This document shows positions 24,398 to 32,991 of a stretch of 64,000 nt of DNA, in pieces. Position numbers and translations under genes: made by a program. This stretch comes from Hamadaea sp013361475. Lineage in GTDB: Bacteria > Actinomycetota > Actinomycetes > Mycobacteriales > Micromonosporaceae. The stretch spans positions 186,001 to 250,000 of the forward strand of contig NZ_JBFAHM010000014.1 of NCBI RefSeq assembly GCF_040654195.1, in the 5' to 3' direction. How positions within the stretch are numbered: position 1 is the stretch's first letter; the number at the start of each line of letters is the position of its first letter. Under the pieces are notes generated by a model. That model was not told the origin of the DNA, did not search any database, and saw nothing but the letters and a program-made list of their open reading frames with translations.

Positions 24398-25483
24398 ATG
24401 ACGCCGTTCCTCCCCAGGTTCGCGGTTTTGGCGCTCGCCGTCGGACTGCTCTCCGCGTGCACATCGACTGATACGCCGAAAGCCGCGACCGAGTCTCCCC
24501 AGCCGGTGCGCAGCTCTCCGCGTACCAGTGAGATCACGGTCGTGGGAGCCGGTGACATCTTGGTCCACCCGCAGGTCTGGGCCCAGGCGAAGCGGGACGG
24601 TGGTTTCGCGGCGATGTTCGCGGGCGTGCGCGACGTGATCGCGGGCGCCGACCTGGCGCTCTGTCACCTGGAGACCCCGGTCGGCGAGCCGTTCCGGGGG
24701 TATCCGCGGTTCAACGCGCCGCCCGCGGTCGTGGCGGGCATCAAGGCGACCGGGTTCGACGGCTGTTCGACGGCCTCGAACCACACCTTCGACCAGGGGC
24801 AGGACGGCGTCACCAAGACGATCGCGGCGCTGGACGCGGCCGGGCTGGGCCACGCGGGGACGGCAAGCCGGCCGGCCGACGCCGGGCACGCGACCGTCTA
24901 CACCGTCCACGGTGTACGCGTCGCGCACCTGGCCGCGACGTTCGGCTTCAACGGGCTGGCGGCCCCCGGCGGCAACACCTGGCTGGCCGAACGGATCGAT
25001 CCCGACCGGATCCTGGCCGAGGCGCATCGGGCCAAGCTGGCCGGGGCCGCGATCGTCATCGTCAGCCTGCACTGGGGCACCGAGTACCGCCACGACCCGA
25101 ACGCCGATCAGCTCGCCTGGGCGAATCGGCTCGCCGGGTCGCCGGACATCGACCTGATCCTGGGCCACCACGCGCACGTCGTGCAGCCGATCCGGCGCAT
25201 CAAGGGCACCCCGGTCGTCTTCGGCCTGGGCAACGAGCTGGCCCGGCACGCCGCCCCGGAGAACGCCAACCGGGAGGGGCTCATGGTTCGGGTGACCTTC
25301 GCCGAGACCGGTACGCGCTGGGCGGTCAAGACGGTGGAACCGCTGCCGACCTGGGTGGACCTGAGCCCCGGCATCCGCATCGTCAACCTGACGTCGGCGC
25401 TCGGCGAGACCGGGCTCGACCCCGCCCGGCGGCGGACCTATCAAGCCGCCTACGACCGGGTCCTCCAGTACGCCCGCAGCTGA
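24398..25483 (+). CDS. CapA/PgsA-family metallophosphoesterase-like lipoprotein
   Basis: This 361-residue CapA-type protein has a lipoprotein signal (hydrophobic stretch ending LLSAC, lipidation at the Cys), so it is expected on the outer face of the membrane. The CapA core is clear: GAGDILVHPQVW, metal ligands in LCHLETPVG, NHTFDQG, VIVSLHWGTEYR and the GHHAHVVQPI motif. CapA/PgsA proteins act in poly-gamma-glutamate capsule or related polymer systems, but no capBC genes are near, so the natural role is open. The ATG follows GGGGAGGA. Confidence 0.9.
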   Translation: MTPFLPRFAVLALAVGLLSACTSTDTPKAATESPQPVRSSPRTSEITVVGAGDILVHPQVWAQAKRDGGFAAMFAGVRDVIAGADLALCHLETPVGEPFRGYPRFNAPPAVVAGIKATGFDGCSTASNHTFDQGQDGVTKTIAALDAAGLGHAGTASRPADAGHATVYTVHGVRVAHLAATFGFNGLAAPGGNTWLAERIDPDRILAEAHRAKLAGAAIVIVSLHWGTEYRHDPNADQLAWANRLAGSPDIDLILGHHAHVVQPIRRIKGTPVVFGLGNELARHAAPENANREGLMVRVTFAETGTRWAVKTVEPLPTWVDLSPGIRIVNLTSALGETGLDPARRRTYQAAYDRVLQYARS

Positions 25484-25517
25484 CTCTGCTCAGCGTCGGC
25501 CCGGCGCCGCCGCCTTC

Positions 25518-25563
25518 GCGCTGGATCAGCTGGTCGGCTGGCGCTGAATCAGCTGGTCGGCTG
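25518..25563. repeat. Two tandem 23-base repeats beside a palindrome
   Basis: The units at 25518-25540 and 25541-25563 differ at one position (TGGATC against TGAATC). Each starts with GCGCTG(G/A)ATCAG, the same start as the Family 1 arm that follows at 25564. Confidence 0.9.
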
Positions 25564-25565
25564 GC

Positions 25566-25626
25566 GCTGGATCAGGGTTCCAGGTCGAATCTTGGGTCAA
25601 GATTCGACCGAGAACCCTGATCCGGC
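25566..25626. repeat. Family 1 palindrome, copy C
   Basis: The arms 25566-25594 and 25598-25626 pair over 29 positions with three mismatches and a 3-base loop. It lies between the convergent CapA and small membrane protein genes. Confidence 0.93.
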
Positions 25627-25654
25627 GCCCACATTCGGCGCGGACGGCAGCGGG

Positions 25655-25867
25655 TCAGAAGAGCCACATGACGAGCACCAGCGCGCACAGGGTAAGCGCG
25701 GCGATGCCGCCGATGAAGAAGGTGAACTGCCGGGCGGCCGCGTCCTCCCGGTCGAGCGCGGCATGGTCCTGAAACGGCAGTTTGCGGGGGAAGGACTCGC
25801 CCTCGATGATCTCCGGCTGGTAGTTCGGGTCGTGCGGCGTGACCGGCGGACCCGCGTACTCGGACAC
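25655..25867 (-). CDS. Small single-pass membrane protein, 70 aa
   Basis: A cytoplasmic N-terminus (about 45 residues, with QPEIIEGESFPRKLPFQ) is followed by one C-terminal helix (FTFFIGGIAALTLCALVLVMWLF). A tail-anchored topology is likely. The GTG at 25867 is fixed by AGGAGG 7 nt upstream. The function is unknown. Confidence 0.8.
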   Translation of the reverse strand: MSEYAGPPVTPHDPNYQPEIIEGESFPRKLPFQDHAALDREDAAARQFTFFIGGIAALTLCALVLVMWLF

Positions 25868-25879
25868 CCGTGGACCTCC

Positions 25880-25885
25880 TAAGCT
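25880..25885 (+). promoter_or_regulatory. -10 element TAAGCT, leaderless type
   Basis: TAAGCT is 6 nt before the GTG at 25892. Confidence 0.45.
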
Positions 25886-25891
25886 GGCTGT

Positions 25892-26074
25892 GTGGCCCGT
25901 GACGACCTGACTGCCGAGGCGCACTCCCCGGATGACGACCGGGAGGTCCAGCTCGAACCCGAGGAGCCGCCGATCCTGCCGGACCGGACGGTGGATGAGA
26001 CCTCGACGGGGTGGAACGACGAGTGGGACTCCAACGACTCGCGGCTGCTCGAGGATCGTCCGCCGCACTGGTGA
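25892..26074 (+). CDS. Small acidic protein, 60 aa
   Basis: This is a hydrophilic, Asp/Glu-rich protein without membrane segment (ends STGWNDEWDSNDSRLLEDRPPHW). The GTG start has TAAGCT 6 nt before it. It is divergent from the small membrane protein with only 24 bases between the starts. Small acidic proteins of this shape are conserved in actinomycetes; the function is unknown. Confidence 0.65.
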   Translation: MARDDLTAEAHSPDDDREVQLEPEEPPILPDRTVDETSTGWNDEWDSNDSRLLEDRPPHW

Positions 26075-26102
26075 ACCCCGTCGACCAGCGCGGTGTTACG
26101 TC

Positions 26103-26477
26103 CTAATTGCCGAGCTTATCCCTGATTTGGGTGAGCAGGCGTACCTCGTCGGACATCTCTTCCTCGAGGAGCTTGCCGCGTCGCTTCGCCCAGGCGTTCA
26201 TGGGCACGACGACGAAGTAGTAGACCGCGGCCGCCGTGAGCAGGAACGTGATCACCGCTCCGATGAAGGCGCCGTAGTCGAAGGTCTCACCACGGATCTT
26301 CCAGACGCCGCCGGTGCCGTGGCCGCCGGTGATCACGGCGATCAACGGCTCCAGGAACGACTTCGTGAACTGCGTGATCATCGCGCCGAAGGCCGCGCCG
26401 ATCACGATGCCGACGGCTAGATCGACGACGTTGCCGCGGGCGATGAACTCCTTGAACCCCTTGAACACGCGGCTCAT
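26103..26477 (-). CDS. mscL: Large-conductance mechanosensitive channel MscL
   Basis: MscL opens under membrane tension and releases solutes in osmotic downshock. The 124-residue protein has the typical start (FKGFKEFIARGNVVDLAVGIVIGAAFG, TM1 with the pore-lining residues), TM2 (AFIGAVITFLLTAAAVYYFVVVP) and a charged C-terminal bundle (KLLEEEMSDEVRLLTQIRDKL). The length is normal. Confidence 0.97.
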   Translation of the reverse strand: MSRVFKGFKEFIARGNVVDLAVGIVIGAAFGAMITQFTKSFLEPLIAVITGGHGTGGVWKIRGETFDYGAFIGAVITFLLTAAAVYYFVVVPMNAWAKRRGKLLEEEMSDEVRLLTQIRDKLGN

Positions 26478-26500
26478 TGTCGCCCGTCAGGGCGCTGAGC

Positions 26501-26785
26501 TCAGGAAGACGCGCTGGAGGAGCTGGACGAAGAGGATGAACCGGACGAACCGGACGAGCTGGACGAAGACGAGCTGGACGACGATCCGCTCGACGATCCG
26601 CCCGCGGCCTTCCGGGAGTCGGTTCGGTAGAAGCCCGAGCCCTTGAAGACGACGCCGACGCCGGAGAAGAGCTTGCGCAGCGTGCCGTCGCACTCCGGGC
26701 ACTGGGTCAACGGCGCGTCGGTGAACGACTGCACGGCCTCGAGCTGGTGACCACAGGCCGTGCACGCGTACTGGTACGTGGGCAC
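26501..26785 (-). CDS. FmdB-type zinc-ribbon protein, Ruc-like redox-regulated chaperone candidate
   Basis: The protein is 94 residues. It has a zinc ribbon with CTACG and CPECDG (CxxC-N19-CxxC), then LRKLFSGVGVVFKGSGFY and a C-terminal tail of about 33 residues that is nearly pure Ser/Gly. In Mycobacterium tuberculosis the same-sized neighbour of 5-FCL (Rv0991c) is the redox-regulated chaperone Ruc, induced by heat and controlled by HrcA. The gene order 5-FCL then this gene and the CIRCE-like site support orthology (inference). GTG 26785 follows GGAGGAA. Confidence 0.85.
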   Translation of the reverse strand: MPTYQYACTACGHQLEAVQSFTDAPLTQCPECDGTLRKLFSGVGVVFKGSGFYRTDSRKAAGGSSSGSSSSSSSSSSSGSSGSSSSSSSSSASS

Positions 26786-26819
26786 GATTCCTCCAATTGA
26801 CGCCGGCCGGAGTGAGGGC

Positions 26820-26844
26820 TGGCACTCTACCTCTTCGAGTGCCA
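26820..26844. promoter_or_regulatory. CIRCE-like HrcA operator
   Basis: TGGCACTC-N9-GAGTGCCA; the CIRCE consensus is TTAGCACTC-N9-GAGTGCTAA. The inner GCACTC/GAGTGC and the 9-nt spacing match exactly. It lies 35 nt upstream of the Ruc-like gene start. Confidence 0.75.
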
Positions 26845-26875
26845 ATAGTGGCACGGCGACCTCGCCACTCTCAAC

Positions 26876-27481
26876 TCAGCGAGGCAACGGGATCATTCCG
26901 CCCAGCGGTGTGACGACCGCCGTCACGCGCCGGTCGTGCGGCTGAGCAGGCAGTCTGTGAACAAGCTCACCGTCGTGGAGCAGGGCGAGGACGGGCGTAC
27001 CGGTCGGGACTCGGGCCAGCGCCCGGTCGTAACTGCCGCCGCCGCGGCCCAGCCGCACGCCGCTCCGGTCGACCGCCAGCGCGGGCACGATGATCAACTC
27101 GACCTCCGCGATAGCCGCCGGGCCGAGGCGTTCGCCGGGGTCGTTCCAGTCGCGCCAATCCAGGTCGTTGTCGCTCATCAGCACAGGCACTAGTACGCGC
27201 GGCGCACCGGACGCCGCGGCCAGCAGCGCCGGAAGGGACCCATCCAGGTGCACTCCAGGCTCGGTGCCGAACGGTTCGTACGCGGCGATCACGGCCGGCT
27301 GCGTTGTGCGTACAAGATCTGACAGATGGGCCACGACGCGCCGCGACGCGTCGGCCAACTGATCCACAGTGCGCTCGCGACGGGCCGTGAGCAGCGCGGA
27401 TCTGACCGTCGCCTTGTCGGCGGCGATCTCCGCCGGAAGATCGACCGGTACCACCGGGAGAGGATCCGAAAAATCCGACAC
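26876..27481 (-). CDS. 5-formyltetrahydrofolate cyclo-ligase
   Basis: The enzyme converts 5-formyl-THF to 5,10-methenyl-THF with ATP, recycling folate. The 201 residues show the N-terminal ADKATVRSALLTARR, the ATP-binding region in AYEPFGTEP and the family signature GVRLGRGGGSYDRAL. GTG 27481 is chosen because it fits the family length; the frame is open upstream to 27535. It sits between the Ruc-like gene and the diguanylate cyclase, as Rv0992c sits in mycobacteria. Confidence 0.92.
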   Translation of the reverse strand: MSDFSDPLPVVPVDLPAEIAADKATVRSALLTARRERTVDQLADASRRVVAHLSDLVRTTQPAVIAAYEPFGTEPGVHLDGSLPALLAAASGAPRVLVPVLMSDNDLDWRDWNDPGERLGPAAIAEVELIIVPALAVDRSGVRLGRGGGSYDRALARVPTGTPVLALLHDGELVHRLPAQPHDRRVTAVVTPLGGMIPLPR

Positions 27482-27574
27482 GCGACACTTCCGTAACAAC
27501 CCGACCGTAGGGGGCGAACCGTGCAAGCATCGCACCCGCGACAGCTGCCAATTCTACGGACCACGGAGTGAGCG

Positions 27575-29815
27575 GTGACCCTGCGTACCCGGCTGACCAG
27601 CGCCTTCCTCGCCACGGTGCTGGCTCCGGTGCTGGTCGGCGCATTGGTCGCGGGCAGTGTCCTGACCTCCGTCGCGCGGGACCAGGCCGCGCAGCGGCTG
27701 GCGGTGGCGGCGTCGGCCGTGCGGACCAGCGTGATCGCGTTGTGCGGGCAGCTCGGAGCGGTCGCGCAGGCGGTCGCGGCAGCCCCCGCATCGGACCGCG
27801 CCGTGGTGGCCCAGGGGTATGTGGCGCGGGGTCTCGCGACCGGCGTGCACATCGAGACGGGCGGCGAGGCGGACTACGCGGGGATCACCACGCCGGGCGC
27901 GCCCCCGCCGCCGTGGGCCGACTGCCCGCCGGGGTCGGCGACCGACATCGGCCCGGCCAGCTATGAAGGTCTCGCCGCGCGCGTCGACCTGATGTCCGAC
28001 GGTCAGACCATCGGCAGCGTGTACGCCGCCCAGACCGTCGACCGGGCCTTCCTGAAGCGGCTCAGCGACGCCGTCGGGGTCGATGTCGACCTGCGGGCAG
28101 GCTCGTTCTTCCATGCCTTCGGCGACTCGGCCGAGGTGACCGATCCGGCCGACGACTTCGAGGCGCTGCCCCGCGCGCAGACCACCTCCGCGCCCGTCGA
28201 ATCCGGCGCCTTCGAGCGAGTCCTCGGCGCGGGCGACGGGCTGCCGTTGCCGTTGACGTTGTCCGTCCCCGAGCCCGACGCGTACGCCCGCTACGCGATG
28301 CTCGCCGCGATCGTGCTCATCACCGCGGCCGCCGCCGTCCTCGTGGCGTGGTGGCTGGCCCGGACGACCACGGCTCCGCTGGCCAACCTCGTGACCGCCG
28401 TCGACCGGGTCGCCGACGGCGACCTGCAGGCGCGCGTACCGGTGCGGGGCGACGACGAGATAGGACAGGTCGCCGCCGCCTTCAATCGCATGACCGGCGA
28501 ACTGGAGTCCTACGTAGACGCCTTGACCGCCAGCCGCGACCAGTTGCGCGGCCAGTTGGGCGTGCTGGGCGACACCCTCTCCAGTACGCACGACCTCCAC
28601 CGCATCCTCCAGGTGATCCTGCAGACCGCCCGGCACGCCGCCGGAGCCCGAGCCGGAGTGGTGCTTCTCAACGATCCGGCGACCGGACTGCTGACCGGCC
28701 AGTGCGCCGAAGGACTCGATCCGGCCGTCCCGATCCGGGTGCCGATCGGCGAGGGGCTGCTCGGCTCGGTCGCGGCGACCGGCGTACCGGTGCGGGGGCG
28801 GACCGATCGCGACGGCCCGGTGCTGCTCGCGTCGGAGCCGCAGTGCAAGTCGTACGTCGTCGTGCCGTTCACCCTGGGCGGGCCGGTGCCGACGTCGGCC
28901 ACCGCCTCGGCCGCTTCCGACCCGGCTTCGCCGGCGGGGTTGTGGCCCGCTGGTTTGCCCGCAGCGCAGGGCGTCCTGGCCGTCTACGACCGGGTCGGCC
29001 GGGACGAGTTCGACGACGGCGACCTCGACACACTGCGGACCTTCGCCGGTCAGGCGTCGGTCGCCGTGGACAACGTCCGGGTGCACGAGGAGGCCCAGCG
29101 CCTGTCGGTCACCGACTCGCTGACCGGGCTGCTCAACTACCGGTCCATGCTGGACTGCCTCCGCCGGGAAGCCGATCGGGCACACCGGTTCGGGCGGCGC
29201 CTCTGCGTCCTCGCCCTGGACCTCGACCGGTTCAAGGAGATCAACGACTCCTACGGACACGCCGCCGGTGACGTCGTGCTCGCCGAGTTCGCCCGTCGCG
29301 TACGCGCCGAGATCCGCGAGGTCGACCTGGCGTTCCGCCACGGGGGCGAGGAATTCGTGGTCCTGCTGCCCGAGACCGACCTGGCCGGCGGGGTGGCCGT
29401 CGCCGACCGGTTGTGCGCCGCCATGCGTACGCAGCCGGTGTTGCTGCCGCGCGGGCGGGTGGACGTCACCGTCTCCATCGGCATCGCCGTCTTCCCGGAG
29501 CACGGAGCGACCGGATCGGCTGTGCTGCAAGCGGCCGACGACGCCCTGTACGCCGCCAAGGCCGCCGGCCGGGATCGCCATCGGACCGCATTCTCACCGG
29601 GGGTCGCCTCGGTGCCGCCGGCTTCCCTGCTCGACCCGCCGGCTCCGACGGGCGGGCCCGCATCCGGCGCTTCACCTGCGGGTTCGTCCTCGGCTTCGGC
29701 GTCTTCGGCGGCGGGCGGCGCAGGCGATCAGACGGACGGCGCGACAGTGACGGAATTGACCACACGCGGCGCGTCGAGCGGTCCGCATCCCCCTCGACAG
29801 GTCAACGGCCGATAG
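27575..29815 (+). CDS. Diguanylate cyclase with membrane sensor, HAMP and GAF domains
   Basis: This 746-residue protein makes cyclic di-GMP. Order: TM1 (about 9-31), an extracytoplasmic sensor region of about 200 residues, TM2 (about 235-258), HAMP (about 259-311), GAF (about 325-510), GGDEF (about 520-675) and a Ser/Ala/Gly-rich tail. The active site is GGEEF at 590-594, a functional variant of GGDEF, and an RxxD inhibitory site (R581-D584) lies five residues before it, so product feedback is expected. The signal is unknown. It is divergent from 5-FCL and precedes galU by 9 bases. Confidence 0.93.
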   Translation: MTLRTRLTSAFLATVLAPVLVGALVAGSVLTSVARDQAAQRLAVAASAVRTSVIALCGQLGAVAQAVAAAPASDRAVVAQGYVARGLATGVHIETGGEADYAGITTPGAPPPPWADCPPGSATDIGPASYEGLAARVDLMSDGQTIGSVYAAQTVDRAFLKRLSDAVGVDVDLRAGSFFHAFGDSAEVTDPADDFEALPRAQTTSAPVESGAFERVLGAGDGLPLPLTLSVPEPDAYARYAMLAAIVLITAAAAVLVAWWLARTTTAPLANLVTAVDRVADGDLQARVPVRGDDEIGQVAAAFNRMTGELESYVDALTASRDQLRGQLGVLGDTLSSTHDLHRILQVILQTARHAAGARAGVVLLNDPATGLLTGQCAEGLDPAVPIRVPIGEGLLGSVAATGVPVRGRTDRDGPVLLASEPQCKSYVVVPFTLGGPVPTSATASAASDPASPAGLWPAGLPAAQGVLAVYDRVGRDEFDDGDLDTLRTFAGQASVAVDNVRVHEEAQRLSVTDSLTGLLNYRSMLDCLRREADRAHRFGRRLCVLALDLDRFKEINDSYGHAAGDVVLAEFARRVRAEIREVDLAFRHGGEEFVVLLPETDLAGGVAVADRLCAAMRTQPVLLPRGRVDVTVSIGIAVFPEHGATGSAVLQAADDALYAAKAAGRDRHRTAFSPGVASVPPASLLDPPAPTGGPASGASPAGSSSASASSAAGGAGDQTDGATVTELTTRGASSGPHPPRQVNGR

Positions 29816-29818
29816 TCT
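29813..29818 (+). promoter_or_regulatory. -10 element TAGTCT, leaderless type
   Basis: TAGTCT is 6 nt before the ATG of galU at 29825, inside the end of the previous gene. Confidence 0.45.
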
Positions 29819-29824
29819 CGCCAC

Positions 29825-30835
29825 ATGCTCGGACACACCCCCAACCCAGCAGGCGACGCGGTGACCGCACCGACGGCGGCCGGTGCCGCCGGGGGTGGCG
29901 CTCGGCGCGCCACCAAGGCTGTCATCCCCGCCGCGGGGCTGGCAACCCGATTTCTGCCCGCGACGAAGGCCGTACCGAAGGAATTGCTGCCGGTGGTGGA
30001 CCGGCCGGTTCTGCAATACATCGTGGAGGAGGCGGCACACGCCGAGATCAAGGACATCCTGCTGGTCACCGGGCGGGGCAAGACGAGCATGGTCGACCAC
30101 TTCGACCGCAACCCCTACCTGGAACAGCGGCTGGAAGCCAAGGGCGACACCCAACGACTGAACGCGGTGCGGCGGACGTCGGAGCTTGCCGAGATCTACA
30201 CCTGCCGGCAAGGCGAGCCGCTCGGCCTGGGCCACGCCGTCTCCTACGCCGAACTGCACGTCGGCGGGGAGCCGTTCGCCGTCCTGCTCGCCGACGAGTT
30301 CTGCGAAGAGGAACGGCCCCTGATGCCGTCCATGCTGGAACTCCAGGCGAAGACCGGCGGCATCGTGCTGGCCTTCATCGAGGTGCCCGACGATCAGGTC
30401 GACCGATACGGCATCGCATCCGTCGAGCAGGTGACAGCCGAGTTGGACGCGATCAGCGACGCTGGACCTGTGGTGAAGGTGACGGGGCTGGTCGAGAAGC
30501 CGAAGGTCGAGGACGCGCCGAGCAATCTGGCCGTCGTCGGTCGCTATGTGCTGCCCTTCAGCATCTTCGACGCGATCCGCCGCACCAAACCCGGCAGCGG
30601 CGGCGAGATCCAGCTGACCGACGCGATGGCGATCCTGCTCGAGGAGGGCACTCCCGTGCACGGGATCGTCTATCGGGGACACCGCTACGACACCGGCATC
30701 CCGCTGGGCTACCTCCAGGCGACGGTGCAGCTCGCGTGCGAGCGCGAAGACCTCGGGCCGGCCTTCCGCCAGTGGCTCGTGGAGTACCTCGCGAACTCCT
30801 CTTCCGCGGCGGGCGCTTCGGCCGGGGGAGCCTGA
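29825..30835 (+). CDS. galU: UTP-glucose-1-phosphate uridylyltransferase
   Basis: GalU makes UDP-glucose from UTP and glucose-1-phosphate for cell-wall and storage sugars. The 336 residues show AVIPAAGLATRFLPATKAVPKE (nucleotide-binding start), GLGHAVSYAE, VLLADEFCEE and the VEKPK motif; GGEIQLTDAM and YDTGIPLGYLQA are the C-terminal signatures. It starts the galU-moeA-rimJ-glpR group. The ATG is preceded by TAGTCT. Confidence 0.95.
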   Translation: MLGHTPNPAGDAVTAPTAAGAAGGGARRATKAVIPAAGLATRFLPATKAVPKELLPVVDRPVLQYIVEEAAHAEIKDILLVTGRGKTSMVDHFDRNPYLEQRLEAKGDTQRLNAVRRTSELAEIYTCRQGEPLGLGHAVSYAELHVGGEPFAVLLADEFCEEERPLMPSMLELQAKTGGIVLAFIEVPDDQVDRYGIASVEQVTAELDAISDAGPVVKVTGLVEKPKVEDAPSNLAVVGRYVLPFSIFDAIRRTKPGSGGEIQLTDAMAILLEEGTPVHGIVYRGHRYDTGIPLGYLQATVQLACEREDLGPAFRQWLVEYLANSSSAAGASAGGA

Positions 30836-30864
30836 CCGGCGGAGATCGACTGGATGACACGGAG

Positions 30865-32145
30865 ATGACCGCAACGGCCGAGTTCGAGTCGGCGTCAGCA
30901 GCCGAGCTGACGCCGCTCGCCGACTACCTGGGCAGCGTGCTGCGCAGGCTCAGGGCGCTGCCGGCGCTCGACCTCGACCTGACTCAGGCCCACGGCAACG
31001 TGCTGGCCGAGAACGTCCTGGCGCCGCACCCGTACCCGGCCTTCGACTCGGCCGGCATCGACGGGTACGCCGCCCGCGCGGAAGATCTCATCCCGCCCGG
31101 GCCGGGGCGTCCGGTGCGGCTCAACGTCATCGGCGACCTCTCGGCGTCGAGCTGGCGTCCGGTCCGGCTCACCCCGCAGAGCTGCTTCTCGGTAGCGGCC
31201 GGTGCGCCGATGCCGATGGGGGCCGACGTCGTCGTCCCGGTCGACTGGACCGACCAGGGCATGGCGGCCGTCGAGATCCAACGCCTGCCCAAGCGCGGCT
31301 TCGGCGTACGCCGAGCGGGCGAGGAGATCGGGGCCGGCGACGTGCTGGCCCGGTCGGGCGCGGTCGTCACACCGGCGCTGGTGGCGGTCCTGGCCGCCAG
31401 CGGCATCGGCCACGTCGTCGTACGCCCGACGCCCCGCGTGGTCATCGTGGCCACCGGCGACGAACTCGTCGAAGCCGGCCGGGTCAGCCAGCCCGGTCAG
31501 GTCGTCGACGTCAACTCCCACGCCCTGACGGCCGCCGCCGCCGAGGCGGGCGCGCACGCGTACCGGGTGGGGATCTGCGACGACGACCCGGAGGGTCTCC
31601 GTGGTCTGCTGGAGGATCAGACCCTCCGGGCGGATCTGATCATCACCACCGGCGGGACCGGCACCGGGCCGGGCGACATGGTCCGGCGCATCCTGTCCCG
31701 CCGGGACGGCGGCCGCGCCGGCAGCGTCACCTTCACGGAGGTCTCCCTCTATCCCAGCTCGGTCCTCGGCTTCGGCACCTACGGGACGGCCGAGGAAGTC
31801 CCGATCATCTGCCTCCCGGGCGACCCCGGGTCCGCCCTGATCGGCTTCGAGGTGCTCGCCCGCCCGGCGATCCAGCTGCTCGCCGGCGCCGAACCGGTGT
31901 TCCGGCCGTCCGTCCGCGGGCACCTCCTCGAAACCGTGACCTCCCCACCGGGACTCCGGGAGTTCCGGCCCGCCCTGGTCGCGGAGCGTCGAGGCGGTGG
32001 ATACACAGTGCAGCCTTTGGCGGGCGGAACGCGTACGCTGGCGGGGTTGGCCGAGGCGAACGGCCTGCTGGTCCTCGGCGAGCGGGTGACGACCGCCCCG
32101 GCCGGGTCCACCGTGGATGTGCTGCTGCTGGACAGGCGACGATGA
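30865..32145 (+). CDS. MoeA-like protein (Glp, gephyrin-like) or molybdopterin molybdotransferase
   Basis: This 426-residue MoeA-family protein has domain 1-2 (AFDSAGIDGYAARAEDL), the MoCF/GTP-like core with ITTGGTGTGPGDM and LPGDPGSALIGFEVL, and a C-terminal beta domain. Canonical MoeA inserts molybdate into molybdopterin. In Corynebacterium the homologue in this exact gene context, Glp, binds FtsZ and its membrane receptor GlpR (encoded at 32992 here) for cell division, so this copy may be structural rather than enzymatic. It overlaps rimJ by 4 bases. Confidence 0.9.
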   Translation: MTATAEFESASAAELTPLADYLGSVLRRLRALPALDLDLTQAHGNVLAENVLAPHPYPAFDSAGIDGYAARAEDLIPPGPGRPVRLNVIGDLSASSWRPVRLTPQSCFSVAAGAPMPMGADVVVPVDWTDQGMAAVEIQRLPKRGFGVRRAGEEIGAGDVLARSGAVVTPALVAVLAASGIGHVVVRPTPRVVIVATGDELVEAGRVSQPGQVVDVNSHALTAAAAEAGAHAYRVGICDDDPEGLRGLLEDQTLRADLIITTGGTGTGPGDMVRRILSRRDGGRAGSVTFTEVSLYPSSVLGFGTYGTAEEVPIICLPGDPGSALIGFEVLARPAIQLLAGAEPVFRPSVRGHLLETVTSPPGLREFRPALVAERRGGGYTVQPLAGGTRTLAGLAEANGLLVLGERVTTAPAGSTVDVLLLDRRR

Positions 32146-32777
32146 ACAGAGCCTTCGGGTATCCGGCCGTACTCAGCGACGGGCCGGTGCTGCTGCGCCC
32201 CTACCTGCGTTCCGACGGACAGGCCTGGTCCGAGGTACGCCAGCTCAACCAGCGCTGGCTCGCGCCCTGGGAGGCCACACCGATCGGGCCGTGGGCGCAG
32301 ATGAACTCGACGGCCGCCTTCAAGCAGGTCTACAAGGGTCTGCGCGCGGCCGCCAAAGAGGGCGAGGCGATGCCCTTCGCCATCTGCCTGCGACCGCCCG
32401 ACGGCGGACCCGAGCGTTTCGTCGGCCACATCAACCTCGGCAACATCGTGCGCCGGGCCTTCGCGTCGGCGTACTGCGGCTACTGGATCGACTCCCGGGT
32501 GGCCGGGCAAGGCATCATGCCGACCGCGCTGGCCCTCGTCGTCGACCACGCCTTCAACGCCGCCGGCCTGCACCGAGTCGAGATCAACATCCGCCCGGAG
32601 AACAAGGCCAGCCGCCGCGTCGTCGAGAAACTGGAGATCCGCGAAGAGGCGTACCACCCGCACTACATGTTCATCGACGGAGCGTGGCGCGACCACATCG
32701 GGTACGCCGTCACCGTCGAAGACGTCGTGGGTGACGGCGGCCTGCTCCGGCGGTGGCACCGCCTCCGCTCCCAGTGA
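32142..32777 (+). CDS. RimJ-like GNAT acetyltransferase
   Basis: This 211-residue N-acetyltransferase has a GNAT fold: GHINLGNIVR, then WIDSRVAGQGIMPTALALVVDHAF (acetyl-CoA-binding region) and HRVEINIRPENKASRRVVEKL, the RimJ/RimL signature. Family members acetylate ribosomal protein N-termini; the target is unknown. Coupled to moeA by a 4-base ATGA overlap, it is the third gene of the galU-glp-rimJ-glpR neighbourhood. Confidence 0.9.
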   Translation: MNRAFGYPAVLSDGPVLLRPYLRSDGQAWSEVRQLNQRWLAPWEATPIGPWAQMNSTAAFKQVYKGLRAAAKEGEAMPFAICLRPPDGGPERFVGHINLGNIVRRAFASAYCGYWIDSRVAGQGIMPTALALVVDHAFNAAGLHRVEINIRPENKASRRVVEKLEIREEAYHPHYMFIDGAWRDHIGYAVTVEDVVGDGGLLRRWHRLRSQ

Positions 32778-32991
32778 TTTCCCGCCGATCATGAACTTAC
32801 GACCTGATGCGTAATTGGCTCAAGATCGACCCCCGAAGGCCCTGATCGACACGCCGCCCTACGCTGTGATGTCGCGCGTGTCGGCGAGCCTGCGGCCCAC
32901 TCCGGCGTCTCCCGCTTACCCTCGGTAAACGATCTATCTGATCGCGGGACCGCCGCCAGGTCCCGATCCGAGAGTGACGGGAGGGGTGAGG

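Noticed and set aside
23792..25444. A 550-codon minus-strand frame opposite DUF2231 and CapA genes
   Set aside because: The plus strand carries a lipoprotein signal and complete CapA motifs, and codon third positions favour it.
27554..29581. A 675-codon minus-strand frame opposite the diguanylate cyclase
   Set aside because: The plus strand encodes a full HAMP-GAF-GGDEF protein; the minus frame shows only low-complexity residues.
29413..30864. The moeA reading frame extended upstream to 29413
   Set aside because: It would run through the end of the diguanylate cyclase and all of galU in another frame; MoeA homology begins near the ATG at 30865.
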